A stretch of DNA of 64,000 nt from Caballeronia sp. M1242 (GCF_017220215.1 NZ_CP071129.1:2046001-2110000); one strand, 5' to 3'; positions 27,487 through 36,419 are shown, numbered from the stretch's first letter. Made by a program: numbers and translations. Notes: generated from the sequence alone by a model not told the origin.

Positions 27487-28494
27487 TCAACGCTGGTGCA
27501 AAACGCACTCGGAGGCGCTGTCCGTCACGTCCACCTGCACGGTGGCGTGATGCATCGCGTGATCGCGCCGCAACGTGGCCACGACGCCCTGCATGAAGGC
27601 ATCGCCCGGATGGCCCTGCGGCATGACGAGGTGCACGGTCAACGCGTTTTCCGTCGTCGAGAGCGCCCAGACGTGCAGGTCGTGCACGCCGCGCACGCCG
27701 GGCAGCCCCGACAGATAGCCGCGAATGCGCGCCGTGTCGACGCCGGGCGGCACGGCCGCGAGCGCGAGACGCATCGCGTCCCGGCCGAGACCCCAGGTGC
27801 CGTACAAAATGACCGCCACCACGATGATGCTCATCACCGGGTCGAGCCAGTTCCAGCCCGTGTAGAGAATGACGAGCCCGCTCACCGCGACGGCGGCGGA
27901 GATGGCGGCATCGGCGGCCATGTGCATGAACGCGCCCCGCACGTTCAGGTCTTCCTTGCTCCCGCGCATGAAGAGCCACGCAGAAAAGCCGTTCACGACG
28001 AGCCCGACCAGCGCGACGATGAACACGTCCAGCCCCGCGACGGGCGCCGGGTTCAGAAGGCGCTGAATGGCTTCGAGGATGATCGCGCCGCACGCCAGCA
28101 AGAGCAGCGCGGCATTGGCGAGCGAAGCGAGAATCGACGAGCTGCCGAGCCCGAACGTGTAGCGCGCGCTCGGCCGGCGCGTGCCGAGCCATACCGCGCC
28201 CCACGCGAGCAACAGACCGAGCACGTCGGACAGGTTGTGGCCGGCGTCGGCGAGCAGCGCGGTCGAATGCGCGAGCAGACCGTACACCGCCTGTACGACG
28301 ACGATCAGCAGGTTCAGCCCGACCGCGAGCGCGAACGTGCGCCCCTGCCCGGCCTGCGGCGCGTGATGGTGATGATGATGTCCGCCCGGCCCGTGGCTGT
28401 GGCCTTCGTGCGCGGCGTGATGGTCGTGCGGGTGGTGGTCGTGATGATCGTGGTGATCGTGATGATCGTGTTCGTGATGCGTATGCGTGCTCAT
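27487..28494 (-). CDS. Cation diffusion facilitator (zinc/cobalt-type efflux protein)
   Basis: This 335-residue inner-membrane exporter would expel divalent metals (Zn, Co, Cd or Ni) in exchange for protons. It opens with a His/Asp-rich tail (residues ~3-46, repeated HDHH and HHHHHH), a metal buffer. Six membrane helices follow with LLADAGHNLSDVLGL in helix 2 and MHMAADAAISAAV in helix 5, the sites of the His/Asp transport ligands. A C-terminal cytosolic metal-binding domain contains GVRGVHDLHVWALST. The ATG at 28492-28494 fits the family; upstream codons overlap the ArsR gene's end. It lies 25 bases after the ArsR gene and is presumably cotranscribed with it. Confidence 0.92.
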   Translation of the reverse strand: MSTHTHHEHDHHDHHDHHDHHPHDHHAAHEGHSHGPGGHHHHHHAPQAGQGRTFALAVGLNLLIVVVQAVYGLLAHSTALLADAGHNLSDVLGLLLAWGAVWLGTRRPSARYTFGLGSSSILASLANAALLLLACGAIILEAIQRLLNPAPVAGLDVFIVALVGLVVNGFSAWLFMRGSKEDLNVRGAFMHMAADAAISAAVAVSGLVILYTGWNWLDPVMSIIVVAVILYGTWGLGRDAMRLALAAVPPGVDTARIRGYLSGLPGVRGVHDLHVWALSTTENALTVHLVMPQGHPGDAFMQGVVATLRRDHAMHHATVQVDVTDSASECVLHQR

Positions 28495-28519
28495 GAGCGT
28501 GACGGTGTTCGAGTCGGTG

Positions 28520-28876
28520 TCAGTTGATGTCGCTTGCGTCGGACTGCGGCTCGGCGACGTGTTCCAGCAGTTCGGCCAGCATGCCGCTGATGTGCCGGTC
28601 CGCGGCCACATAGAACACCTGCTTGCCCTGCCGCTCGGCCCGCACGATGCGCGCCGCGCGCAACAGGCGCAAATGGTGGCTCACGAGCGACCCCGACAGG
28701 CCGAGCGATTCGGCAATGGAGCCGACCGCGCGCTTCTGCTCGACGCAGGCCAGCACGATGCGCAGGCGCGTCGGGTCGCCGAGCAGACGGAAAAGGTCGG
28801 CGAGCGGGACGACGCGATCATCGGAAGTCGCGCCGCCGAGCGCGAATGGGGGCGAGGCCAACGGAGTCATCAACAT
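28520..28876 (-). CDS. ArsR/SmtB-type metal-sensing repressor
   Basis: This 118-residue winged-helix repressor would release DNA on binding metal. The DNA-recognition helix is SIAESLGLSGSLVSHHLRLLRAARIV. The C-terminal helix carries Asp93-x-His95-x10-His106-x2-Glu109, exactly the alpha-5 zinc/cobalt site pattern of SmtB. The alpha-3 CVC site of arsenic or cadmium sensors is absent (only Cys44 is near). This points to Zn2+ or Co2+. The ATG at 28876 overlaps the presumed operator, and a second ATG at 28870 may be the real start. It is cotranscribed with the CDF exporter. Confidence 0.9.
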   Translation of the reverse strand: MLMTPLASPPFALGGATSDDRVVPLADLFRLLGDPTRLRIVLACVEQKRAVGSIAESLGLSGSLVSHHLRLLRAARIVRAERQGKQVFYVAADRHISGMLAELLEHVAEPQSDASDIN

Positions 28877-28896
28877 ATGAATAGGTGTTCACATGT
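28873..28896 (-). promoter_or_regulatory. Operator-like inverted repeat of the ArsR/CDF operon
   Basis: ACATATGAA (28873-28881) and TTCACATGT (28888-28896) are inverted arms with one mismatch around a 6-base spacer. The TGAA...TTCA core is like the 12-2-12 type sites of SmtB/CzrA repressors. It overlaps the first possible start codon, so autoregulation is likely. Confidence 0.6.
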
Positions 28897-28986
28897 TAGT
28901 TACCATCGTCGCAACATGTCAACAGAAGAATCGGGAGCGGCGCTTTCCAGTGTGGGAAAATGCGGGGTTTGCAAAAATTCTCCGTC

Positions 28987-30837
28987 ATGGACACCGTATT
29001 TGCCCGCGGCTTCGCGGCCCATCGTGACGGCCGCCTGACCGAAGCCGAACGCGACTATCAAGCCGCGCTCGCCGCCGAACCCTCCCACGTCGAAGCGTTG
29101 CACTACCTCGGCGTGCTGCGCCATCAGCAGGGGCAGCACGAAGAGGCTGCTGCGCTCGTCGCGCGCGCCGTCGATCTGCGCCCGACGGACGCCGCCTTGC
29201 AACTCAATCTCGGCAACGCGCTGAAGGCGCTCGGGCGTCTGGACGACGCCATCGAACGCTTTCGCAATGCGCTCACGCTCGCGCCCGGTTTCGGGCTCGC
29301 GCAGTACAACCTCGGCAACGCGTACGCGGCGCTCGGCCGCCACGAAGACGCCGCCGATGCCTTCGAAAAGGCGCTGCGCGTGCAACCGAACGATCCGGCC
29401 GCATGGAACAACTTCGGCAACGCGCTGGCGGCGCTGTCGCGCCACGAGGACGCGGCGCGCGCGTTTCGCCGCGCGCTCGCCCTGCGCCCGCGACACGCCG
29501 GCGCGCACAACAACTTGGGCATGGCGCTGAACGCGCTCGGCGATCCGCTCGGCGCGATTGCGCACTTCCGCGCGGCCATCGACGCCGAGCCGGACTACGT
29601 CGCCGCGCATTTCAACCTGGGGAATCTGCTGGATTCGCGCGGCCATCCCGAAGAAGCGCTGCCCTCGCTAGAGAAGACCGTGCGCTTGCAGCCGCGCTTC
29701 GCGCCGGGGCACTTCGGGCTCGGACACGCGCTCGCCAAGCTGAACCGTCACGACGAAGCCGTGCAGTGCTACGAGCGCGCGGTCGGCCTCGACCCGAAAT
29801 ACGCGGTCGCGTGGCTGTGTCTCGGCAATTCGCATCTCGCGCTCGCGGCGCACGCCGCCGCGATCCGCGCGTTCGATCAGGCGTTGCGGCTCGATGCCGA
29901 GATGCCCGCCGCGCATCTGAATCGCGGGCTCGCGCTGCTCGCTACCGGCGACTACGAACGCGGCCTGCCGGAATACGAATGGCGCCTGAAGACGCCCGGC
30001 AGCGAAAATGCGCCGCCGCTGCCGCGCTGGAAGGGCGAGCCGCTTCCCGGCCGCACGCTGCTCGTGCGCGCGGAACAAGGTTTCGGCGACACGCTGCAGT
30101 TCGTGCGCTTCGCGGCGTATGCGGCGAAGCGCGTCGGCAAGCTGGTGCTGGAAGTGCAGCCCGCGCTCGTGCCGCTTCTGGCACCGGCCGCGCATGCGGC
30201 GCGAATCGAACTGAGAAGCCGCGCCGATGCTCCGTTCGCAACCGCCGATGCATCCTGCCCGCTTCTGAGCCTGCCGCTCGCGCTCGGCGTCACGTCGCCG
30301 GAAGCGCTTCCCGCGCGCACGCCGTATCTCGTCGTGCCGGCCGATTACCGACGCAAATGGCGCGGTTCGCTCGGCGGTCAGGCGAAGCGCAAGATCGGCA
30401 TCGCGTGGTCCGGGCGTTTGCAGCCCGGCGAGACGCGCTCGGCGCCCGTCGAGGCGCTCGCACCGCTTTTCGCGCTGGATGGCATCGACTGGATCGTGCT
30501 TCAGCCGTTTCTCACCGAAGACGAACGCGCGGTGCTGCTCGCGCATCCGCAAGCGAAGTCGATTCATCGCCTGGAAGGAAGGCTCGAAAATTTCGCCGAT
30601 ACGGGCGCGATCGTCGACCGGCTCGATGCGGTCGTCAGCGTGGATACGTCGGTCGCGCATCTGGCGGGCGCGCTCGGCAAACCGGTATGGGTGATGCTGC
30701 CGTTCGCGGCCGACTGGCGCTGGGGCGTCGATGGCGAACGCAGCGCGTGGTATCGGAACGCGCGACTCGTGCGGCAGCGCGCGCCGGGCGACTGGCAAGG
30801 CGTGGTCGCACAAGTCGCAGCCGCATTGCGCGGCTGA
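28987..30837 (+). CDS. TPR protein with C-terminal glycosyltransferase-like domain
   Basis: The 616-residue product has about nine tetratricopeptide repeats in residues ~5-340 (EALHYLGVLRHQQGQHEEAAALVARAVDLRP and similar, 34-residue period). A GT-B-like C-terminal half follows with LLVRAEQGFGDTLQFVRFAAYA, IGIAWSGRLQPGETRS and VVSVDTSVAHLAGALGKPVWVMLPFAADWRWG. The last motif is shared with heptosyltransferase/GT9-like and SPINDLY-like proteins. It may glycosylate a protein, as TPR-linked glycosyltransferases do, but the acceptor is unknown. The start is taken at the ATG 28987 (MDTVFARGF); the frame extends 9 codons further up. It ends beside a bidirectional hairpin. Confidence 0.82.
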   Translation: MDTVFARGFAAHRDGRLTEAERDYQAALAAEPSHVEALHYLGVLRHQQGQHEEAAALVARAVDLRPTDAALQLNLGNALKALGRLDDAIERFRNALTLAPGFGLAQYNLGNAYAALGRHEDAADAFEKALRVQPNDPAAWNNFGNALAALSRHEDAARAFRRALALRPRHAGAHNNLGMALNALGDPLGAIAHFRAAIDAEPDYVAAHFNLGNLLDSRGHPEEALPSLEKTVRLQPRFAPGHFGLGHALAKLNRHDEAVQCYERAVGLDPKYAVAWLCLGNSHLALAAHAAAIRAFDQALRLDAEMPAAHLNRGLALLATGDYERGLPEYEWRLKTPGSENAPPLPRWKGEPLPGRTLLVRAEQGFGDTLQFVRFAAYAAKRVGKLVLEVQPALVPLLAPAAHAARIELRSRADAPFATADASCPLLSLPLALGVTSPEALPARTPYLVVPADYRRKWRGSLGGQAKRKIGIAWSGRLQPGETRSAPVEALAPLFALDGIDWIVLQPFLTEDERAVLLAHPQAKSIHRLEGRLENFADTGAIVDRLDAVVSVDTSVAHLAGALGKPVWVMLPFAADWRWGVDGERSAWYRNARLVRQRAPGDWQGVVAQVAAALRG

Positions 30838-30857
30838 TTTGCGTCGCGCCAATAAAA

Positions 30858-30888
30858 AACGCCTCGCGTCAGGCAGACACGAGGCGTT
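30858..30888 (-). terminator. Bidirectional terminator between TPR and MFS genes
   Basis: AACGCCTCG (30858-30866) pairs with CGAGGCGTT (30880-30888). On the minus strand it is followed by TTTTTTATT, so it mainly ends the MFS gene. Confidence 0.8.
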
Positions 30889-30912
30889 CTACGCAGAAGT
30901 TTCGGAACGAAC

Positions 30913-32208
30913 TCAGGCGGCCTTGTACTGGTTGCGCGCCTCGGACGAGCGATACAGCACGAGCGTCGCGATCAGTCCGCACACGGCGGCGAGCCCCATC
31001 CACAGACCCGGCGCGGCCTTGTTGCCGGTCGCGTGAATCAGATACGTCGAGATGGCGGGCGTGAAGCCGCCGATGGTCGTCGCGAGGCTGTAGGCCATCG
31101 AAAAGCCGGTGGTGCGCACGTCGACCGGCATCACTTCGGTGAGCGCCACGACCATCGCGCCGTTATAGCTGCCGTACAGGAACGAGAGCCACAGTTCGAC
31201 CATCAGAAGGCGCGCGAACGACGGGTCCGCGACCAGCCACTGCACCGCCGGATACGACGTGAGAATCGTCGCGATGGTGAAGAAGAGCAGCACCGGACGG
31301 CGGCCGATGCGGTCGGACAACGCGCCCATCACCGGCAGCCACACGAGGTTCGAGAGACCGACGCACACGGTGACGACCAGCGCGTCGATGGCGGACAGCT
31401 TCAGCACTTCCTTGCCGAAGGTCGGCGTGTACGCGGTGATCATGTAGAACGACACCGTCGTCATGATGACCATGCCCATGCCGGCGATGACGACGGGCCA
31501 GTTCTGCATGATCGAGCGCGCGATCTGGCCCATGTCCGGGCGATGCTTTCTCGCGAGGAACTCGTCCGTCTCACGCAGCGAGCGGCGGATGATGAAGAGG
31601 AACGGCACGATCAGGCAGCCGATCAGGAACGGCACGCGCCAGCCCCACGCGCCCATTTGCTCGGGCGGCAGCGCGCGGTTCATGATCACGCCGATGAGCG
31701 CCGCGAACACGACCGCCACCTGCTGGCTGCCGGACTGCCACGAGCAATAGAATCCCTTGTTGCCCTTGGTCGCGATCTCGGACAGATACACCGACACGCC
31801 GCCCAGTTCCACGCCCGCCGAAAAGCCTTGCAGCAGCCGCCCGCCGAGCACGACGATCGGCGCGAGTGCGCCGATGGTCGCGTAGCCCGGCACGAGCGCG
31901 ACGCATGCGGTGCCGATCGCCATCAGCGTCAGCGTGAGAATGAGGCCCTTGCGCCGGCCATGATGGTCGATGTACGCGCCGAGCACGATGGCGCCGACTG
32001 GGCGCATCAAGAAGCCCGCGCCGAAGACGGACAATGCGAGCATGAGCGAGGCAAACTCGTTGCCGCTCGGAAAGTACGTTTTGGCGATGGCCGAGGCGTA
32101 GTAGCCATAAACCATGAAGTCGTACATTTCAAGGAAGTTTCCGCTGACGACGCGAAAGACCGTCTTGAACTTCGATTCATTGGCGGGTGCAACGTGGGTC
32201 GTGGACAT
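30913..32208 (-). CDS. MFS transporter, metabolite:H+ symporter type (citrate-like)
   Basis: This is a 431-residue inner-membrane carrier with 12 predicted helices. The N-terminal [25 protein letters not shown] and the loop motif [20 protein letters not shown] are typical of the metabolite:H+ symporter subfamily that includes citrate/tricarballylate and dicarboxylate carriers; [13 protein letters not shown] is the second-half repeat. The closest functional guess is a citrate-proton symporter, but the substrate cannot be read from sequence. The start is the ATG at 32206-32208; upstream codons lack similarity. It diverges from the acetyltransferase gene across a region with two palindromes. Confidence 0.85.
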   Translation of the reverse strand: MSTTHVAPANESKFKTVFRVVSGNFLEMYDFMVYGYYASAIAKTYFPSGNEFASLMLALSVFGAGFLMRPVGAIVLGAYIDHHGRRKGLILTLTLMAIGTACVALVPGYATIGALAPIVVLGGRLLQGFSAGVELGGVSVYLSEIATKGNKGFYCSWQSGSQQVAVVFAALIGVIMNRALPPEQMGAWGWRVPFLIGCLIVPFLFIIRRSLRETDEFLARKHRPDMGQIARSIMQNWPVVIAGMGMVIMTTVSFYMITAYTPTFGKEVLKLSAIDALVVTVCVGLSNLVWLPVMGALSDRIGRRPVLLFFTIATILTSYPAVQWLVADPSFARLLMVELWLSFLYGSYNGAMVVALTEVMPVDVRTTGFSMAYSLATTIGGFTPAISTYLIHATGNKAAPGLWMGLAAVCGLIATLVLYRSSEARNQYKAA

Positions 32209-32265
32209 GAACTTTCTCGAATCTTGGCGAGAGCGCGGCATAAGGCCGCGAATCCCGATTTCTTA

Positions 32266-32292
32266 GGGTTAACCCCTTACATTATTTGTAAG
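32266..32292. promoter_or_regulatory. Adjacent palindromes in the MFS / GNAT divergent region
   Basis: GGGTTAACCC (32266-32275) is a perfect 10-base palindrome. It is directly followed by CTTACATTATTTGTAAG (32276-32292), a perfect 6-5-6 inverted repeat. They lie 60-85 bases upstream of the transporter start, a good operator position. No regulator gene is adjacent. Confidence 0.5.
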
Positions 32293-32395
32293 AGTGGGTC
32301 TACCGGAATCTTAACGCCTGCACACGCGTTGCTGCACGAAGTTCGCGTAATTTCCGTCTACTAGCATTAATTTCGCCTTACTGTTTGCCGACTAT

Positions 32396-32914
32396 ATGCC
32401 TACACCTACTCAATCGAACCTTCGCGAAGCCGGCGTGGACGATACGGAGTTGATTGCATCGATTCATACGCGAAGCTGGGCGTCGGCGTATCGCGGCACG
32501 CTTCCGGACGCTTACCTCGACGATGCATTGCCTCTCGAACGAGCGAAACACTGGCAGACGCGCATGAAGGACATCGCGCGCGGCGCGGGGTGCGTGCTGA
32601 TCGCCGAGTCGAATGGCGAGCCTGCGGGCTTCGTATGCGTCGAAGCGCCGGACGCAACCGGCAGCGCGCTGATCGACAATCTGCACGCGTTGCCGGCGTT
32701 TCGCGGCTGCGGCGTGGGCAGCGTCCTGCTCGATGCCGCCGCCGCGTGGGCGCGAACGCGCGGCGCGCGTCAATTGCATCTGTCGGTGCTCGAAGCCAAC
32801 ACGGCCGCCATCGGCTTCTACGAATCGCGCGGCTGGACGCGCTCGGGACGCGAAGAGGACAAGCTGGGCGGCGTCGATGTCGTCTGTCTCCGGTACGTGC
32901 GCGCATTTTCCTGA
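32396..32914 (+). CDS. GNAT-family N-acetyltransferase
   Basis: This 172-residue acetyl-CoA-dependent acetyltransferase has an unknown acceptor. The fold is seen from REAGVDDTELIASIHTRSWASAYRG at the N-terminus, the beta-4 strand VLIAESNGEPAGFVCVE, and the acetyl-CoA loop NLHALPAFRGCGVGSVLLDAAAAWA (Gln/Arg-x-x-Gly-x-Gly/Ala type). The C-terminal part is LHLSVLEANTAAIGFYESRGWTRSGRE. It stands alone, diverging from the MFS gene. The start ATG at 32396 gives normal length. Confidence 0.88.
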   Translation: MPTPTQSNLREAGVDDTELIASIHTRSWASAYRGTLPDAYLDDALPLERAKHWQTRMKDIARGAGCVLIAESNGEPAGFVCVEAPDATGSALIDNLHALPAFRGCGVGSVLLDAAAAWARTRGARQLHLSVLEANTAAIGFYESRGWTRSGREEDKLGGVDVVCLRYVRAFS

Positions 32915-33147
32915 CGGCTCGCAACCACAGCCACCCTCATTCGTCAATCAGCGGTCCTATAAAAAATCGTCTTTCGGAGTAATCCTGTCGCATGGCGCGC
33001 GGGCGTTTCGTATGATCGCGGGTCATCTTCGGCTTTGCCGCAGGACGCGTCCGAAGTCCGTCCACCGCCGGGCGCGACGCACTCCGGGCCTCAACGCGGC
33101 CCGGTCCCGCGTGCTGCCCCATGCGGCCCCATGCTTCTGGAAACTCC

Positions 33148-34173
33148 ATGACCGAACCTTTGATCGCCATCGAAGGCAAGCTGCGCCTGCCGCCGCTGCG
33201 CCCCATCGCCGATCCGTCGCTGACGTTCGGTCGCGAGTGGTCGCCCGTGCGCTCGCGCCCCGTTCGCTCGGACTCCGAAGTTCCGATCAGCGCGGCGCGC
33301 TTCGAGACCGCTTACGTCGAAGCAGCGCGCCTGTCGGACGCGAGCTCGCCGTATCGCGCGGCCAGCTTGTGGGGCGTGTTCTCGGAAGGCCAGATTCGCC
33401 GGAAGATGCTGCAACTGATGCAGGCGACGGAACCGTCGGCGGCGCACGGCAAGGAAGCGCCAGCCGGCGCGGCGCCCATTCCGATCGCGGTCAGCGCGCC
33501 GGCGGTCGAGCACAACCGCGCAGCCGCCTCGCATAAGCCGCTTCGCACGGTCATCGCCATTGCGTGCGCCGCGTTGATCGCGTGGCTGCTCTTCGGCTAC
33601 CAACGCCGTCCGGCAAGCGATGAACCGGCGGCGCTCGCATCGGCGGCGGCGCCTGTTCAGTCGACGCCGCCCGCAAGGGTCGAAACGACGCGCATCGTCG
33701 CGCACGCGGCCTCCGCCGTCGAGGCCAAGGTCGTTGCCGGGGAGCCGGTGCCTGCGAGCGCGGTTCAGGCGGCATCGCACGTGGATAACAGCGCCGCTCA
33801 ACCCAATGCAAGCACGATCAACGTCCGCCACGCGGGCATGAAGTGGCGCAGCGTCGCCCGCGCCGGCTCGCCGGCGCCCTCGCCCTCGCCCTCGCCGGTC
33901 AAAGCGTCGCGTCGGCAAGCGCATGCGCGCGTGGCGGCATCGACGGCACATGGAAAGCGAGCATCGCACGTCGCGACGGCTCGCGGCAGGCAGATCACCG
34001 CGCGAACCGGTGAGCCGCGCCACAACGCAATCACCAGCGCGACGAATGCGAAAAGTCCGACCAACGCCATGAACGTCGAGGCGCTCTACGCGGTGCTCCA
34101 GCACTCGCCGACGCTCGACAGCAACGCGGTGTCGCGAGCGGACCACCGTTCCGCCGACGCCCCCTCGAACTAG
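33148..34173 (+). CDS. Single-pass membrane protein of unknown function
   Basis: This 341-residue protein has a cytosolic N-terminal ~130 residues, one membrane helix at about 132-151 (LRTVIAIACAALIAWLLFGY), and a ~190-residue Ala/Ser/Pro-rich, basic, low-complexity outer part including a SPAPSPSPSPV stretch. I recognise no catalytic family. The N-terminal segment (AYVEAARLSDASSPYRAASLWGVFSEGQIRRKMLQLM) looks structured. The ATG at 33148 is chosen over one 9 codons upstream because MTEPLIAIEGKL starts the ordered part. It is followed 48 bases later by a DUF2968 gene in the same direction; the two may be cotranscribed. Confidence 0.65.
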   Translation: MTEPLIAIEGKLRLPPLRPIADPSLTFGREWSPVRSRPVRSDSEVPISAARFETAYVEAARLSDASSPYRAASLWGVFSEGQIRRKMLQLMQATEPSAAHGKEAPAGAAPIPIAVSAPAVEHNRAAASHKPLRTVIAIACAALIAWLLFGYQRRPASDEPAALASAAAPVQSTPPARVETTRIVAHAASAVEAKVVAGEPVPASAVQAASHVDNSAAQPNASTINVRHAGMKWRSVARAGSPAPSPSPSPVKASRRQAHARVAASTAHGKRASHVATARGRQITARTGEPRHNAITSATNAKSPTNAMNVEALYAVLQHSPTLDSNAVSRADHRSADAPSN

Positions 34174-34221
34174 ATCAGGACGGCCCGCGCCGCCCGCCAA
34201 CCTTATCGGCATCACGCCAAC

Positions 34222-34914
34222 ATGAAGCACTCACGTTTTATCCGTACCGCGACGCTCGCTGTCGCTCTGTCTGTCTTCGGCGCCTTCGCCAGCGCATTCG
34301 CTGCGCCCGTCGCGAAGGCCGGGCAAGCTGCGGCAGCCCCTTGGCCTGCCGAAGACTTATCCGACGTGAAAGCGGACGGCTCCGCGCCCACCGCCGGCAA
34401 TCTGGCCGAATTGCAGGAACTCGTGCAGGCGGGCAGCGTCACCGAACTGCGCGCCGCGCGTAACGCGAGTTACGGCGCGAAGCTCTACTTCCTGCCGAAG
34501 GAGATGGTCTATTACGTCGCGCTTCAGCAGGAAACGCATCTGTGGCGCGTGGTCAAGACACAAGACGAAAGCCGCGCCGAAGCGCTCTACGCTCAGTTCG
34601 CGCGCAAGAGCTACGAACTCGCGGACGGCGAAATTCGCCGCGCGCAGTTGCAGGCGCAGACGGCGTTGCTCGAACGCGTGATCGCGGTGTCGTCGAACCG
34701 GGCGAGCCGCTTGTCCGCGGATCTCGCGCTCGCGCAGCAGCAGGACTCGCAGGTGTCGGAGCGTCAGCAGAAGCTGCAGGCGGAATCCGCCGCATTGCAA
34801 ACCGACAAGCTCGAAGCGGAGCGCAAGCTGCATGCGTTGCAGCAGCAAGTGGAGCAGCTTCAGCGCGCGACCGAGGCTGGCCTGACGTCCGCGCCGCCGA
34901 CACCGCTGCGGTGA
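34222..34914 (+). CDS. DUF2968 exported coiled-coil protein
   Basis: The 230-residue product has a signal peptide (MKHSRFIRTATLAVALSVFGAFASAFAA). The conserved segment LAELQELVQAGSVTELRAARNASYGAKLYFLPKEMVYYVALQQETHLWRVVKT is typical of DUF2968. A long Gln/Glu/Ala-rich coiled coil follows (residues ~120-215, ERQQKLQAESAALQTDKLEAERKLHALQQQVEQLQ). The function is unknown; the periplasm is inferred. It follows the single-pass membrane protein and ends at a long-stemmed terminator. Confidence 0.82.
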   Translation: MKHSRFIRTATLAVALSVFGAFASAFAAPVAKAGQAAAAPWPAEDLSDVKADGSAPTAGNLAELQELVQAGSVTELRAARNASYGAKLYFLPKEMVYYVALQQETHLWRVVKTQDESRAEALYAQFARKSYELADGEIRRAQLQAQTALLERVIAVSSNRASRLSADLALAQQQDSQVSERQQKLQAESAALQTDKLEAERKLHALQQQVEQLQRATEAGLTSAPPTPLR

Positions 34915-34926
34915 TCGCAAGTTGAG

Positions 34927-34967
34927 AAAGCACAAGGCCCGCTCAGACGCAGCGGGCCTTGTGCTTT
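34927..34967 (+). terminator. Long bidirectional terminator
   Basis: A 17-base perfect stem (34927-34943 with 34951-34967; AAAGCACAAGGCCCGCT and its complement) surrounds a 7-base loop. It lies between the convergent DUF2968 and amidotransferase genes and would end both. Confidence 0.85.
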
Positions 34968-34988
34968 TGCACGCTAGAAACCGCGCGC

Positions 34989-36419
34989 CTAGAACCGCGT
35001 TTCGCGCGCCACGCGCAGGAACGTATCGAGAAGCGGCGTGCAATCGAGCAGTTCGTCGCCGCCCGCGCGATGGAACTCGGGGTGCCACTGCACGCCGACC
35101 ACGAACGGCGCCTTGCGATAGCGCACCGCCTCGATAATCCCATCCGACGACGATACCGCCTCGATGTTCAGATCGCGGCCGAGCGTCCGCACGGCCTGAT
35201 GGTGGATCGAATTCACGATCGCTTCGCGCCGATTGGGGAACATGTTGGCGAGCGACGAGCCGTCCGGAAAGCGGATCGAGTGACGATGCTGGTCGTAATG
35301 CTCGTTGACGTGGATGCCCGCAGTCGGGACGTCGGTGGCGATATCGCCGTAGAGCGTGCCGCCGAACGCCACGTTGATCAGCTGACAGCCACGGCACACG
35401 CCGAGCACCGGCTTGCCCGATTCGACGAACTCGTGCAGCAGTTCCAGTTCGTACATGTCGCGCACGCGGTCGCCGGGCCATTCCGGGCGCGTGGTCGCCT
35501 CTTCGTACGACTGCGGCGAGACGTCCGCGCCGCCTTGCAGCAGCAAGCCGTCGAGATGCTTCGCGTAGTCGCGCAGGCGAATATTGCTCGGATGCAGCAT
35601 GCCCTGATGACCGACCGTCGGAATCATGAACACCAGCACGTCGCGCGACATGACCCAATGCGCGATGGATTCCTCGAGATACTGCAACGTCTTGCCGCGC
35701 AAGCCCTTCGCGCCCGGCTCCGGATGAAAAATGCGCGCCGAGACGCCGATGCGCAGCGTGCGTTGCGTGATGCGCTGCCCGGCCCGGTCGAAGATCTGGC
35801 GCGCCCGCGCCGCAACGATGCGGCCGAACACCGACCACGCCGAATCCGACGTTTTCAGATAGGCGGGCTGAGGCGCCGTCGTCTCGGTGGCGGACTGCGG
35901 CGGAATGGGCGGCGGATTGAACTTGCCGAAATCCGGCGCGGCGGTGAATTCCGGAGGCAGGCCGGCGGCGGGCCGCGAAAGCGCGGCTTCGGCCTGCACT
36001 TCCGCCTCGGCCTCTAACGCGGCCTCGGCTTGCAGCACGGCTTCGGCCTGCGTGCTTTGCGCCTCGGCTTCGGTGGCGGCTTCGAGGTTCTGCGCGAGGC
36101 TCGTCTTGGCGTCGACACGTTCCGCGCGTGCCGGACTTGCCGCAGTCGCCGCACTCGCCGCGCGAGCCGCGGCTTCCTGTGCGGCGGTCGCGCTCGCGAC
36201 GTGGGCGCGCGCATCGCGGGCGGTTTGCTGCGCCTCTTCGCGCCGCGCCGCGTTGCGGTCCACGGGCTCGACGGTGGACGCGCTCGAAGGCGCATCCGTC
36301 GATGCCCGCGCGCTCGCCTGTGCGGCGGCGGATGCGTCCGCGCCTCGCGACGCCGCCGTGTTGGAAATGTCGTTGTTGCCGGTGATGCCCGAGTCGTTCG
36401 ACGTGTTCTTTTCGCTCAT
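34989..36419 (-). CDS. Class-I glutamine amidotransferase-like hydrolase (peptidase C26) with long low-complexity N-terminus
   Basis: The C-terminal ~270 residues are a gamma-glutamyl-hydrolase / PuuD-type domain. It has the nucleophile Cys342 in VLGVCRGCQLINVAFGG, the catalytic His446 and Glu448 in VGVQWHPEFH, and LLLQGGADVSPQSY. Such enzymes cut gamma-glutamyl bonds, for instance gamma-glutamyl-GABA in putrescine breakdown. Residues 1-~195 are unusual: Ala/Glu/Ser/Thr-rich, with EAEAQ / QAEAALEAEAEVQAEA repeats and a Pro-rich stretch before the enzyme domain. Usual family members are ~250 residues. No puu genes adjoin, so the substrate is open. Confidence 0.85.
   Translation of the reverse strand: MSEKNTSNDSGITGNNDISNTAASRGADASAAAQASARASTDAPSSASTVEPVDRNAARREEAQQTARDARAHVASATAAQEAAARAASAATAASPARAERVDAKTSLAQNLEAATEAEAQSTQAEAVLQAEAALEAEAEVQAEAALSRPAAGLPPEFTAAPDFGKFNPPPIPPQSATETTAPQPAYLKTSDSAWSVFGRIVAARARQIFDRAGQRITQRTLRIGVSARIFHPEPGAKGLRGKTLQYLEESIAHWVMSRDVLVFMIPTVGHQGMLHPSNIRLRDYAKHLDGLLLQGGADVSPQSYEEATTRPEWPGDRVRDMYELELLHEFVESGKPVLGVCRGCQLINVAFGGTLYGDIATDVPTAGIHVNEHYDQHRHSIRFPDGSSLANMFPNRREAIVNSIHHQAVRTLGRDLNIEAVSSSDGIIEAVRYRKAPFVVGVQWHPEFHRAGGDELLDCTPLLDTFLRVARETRF

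Noticed and set aside
25606..28527. 973-codon plus-strand frame over the monooxygenase and CDF genes
   Set aside because: It is the antisense of two recognised genes; composition and lack of motifs mark it as a shadow.
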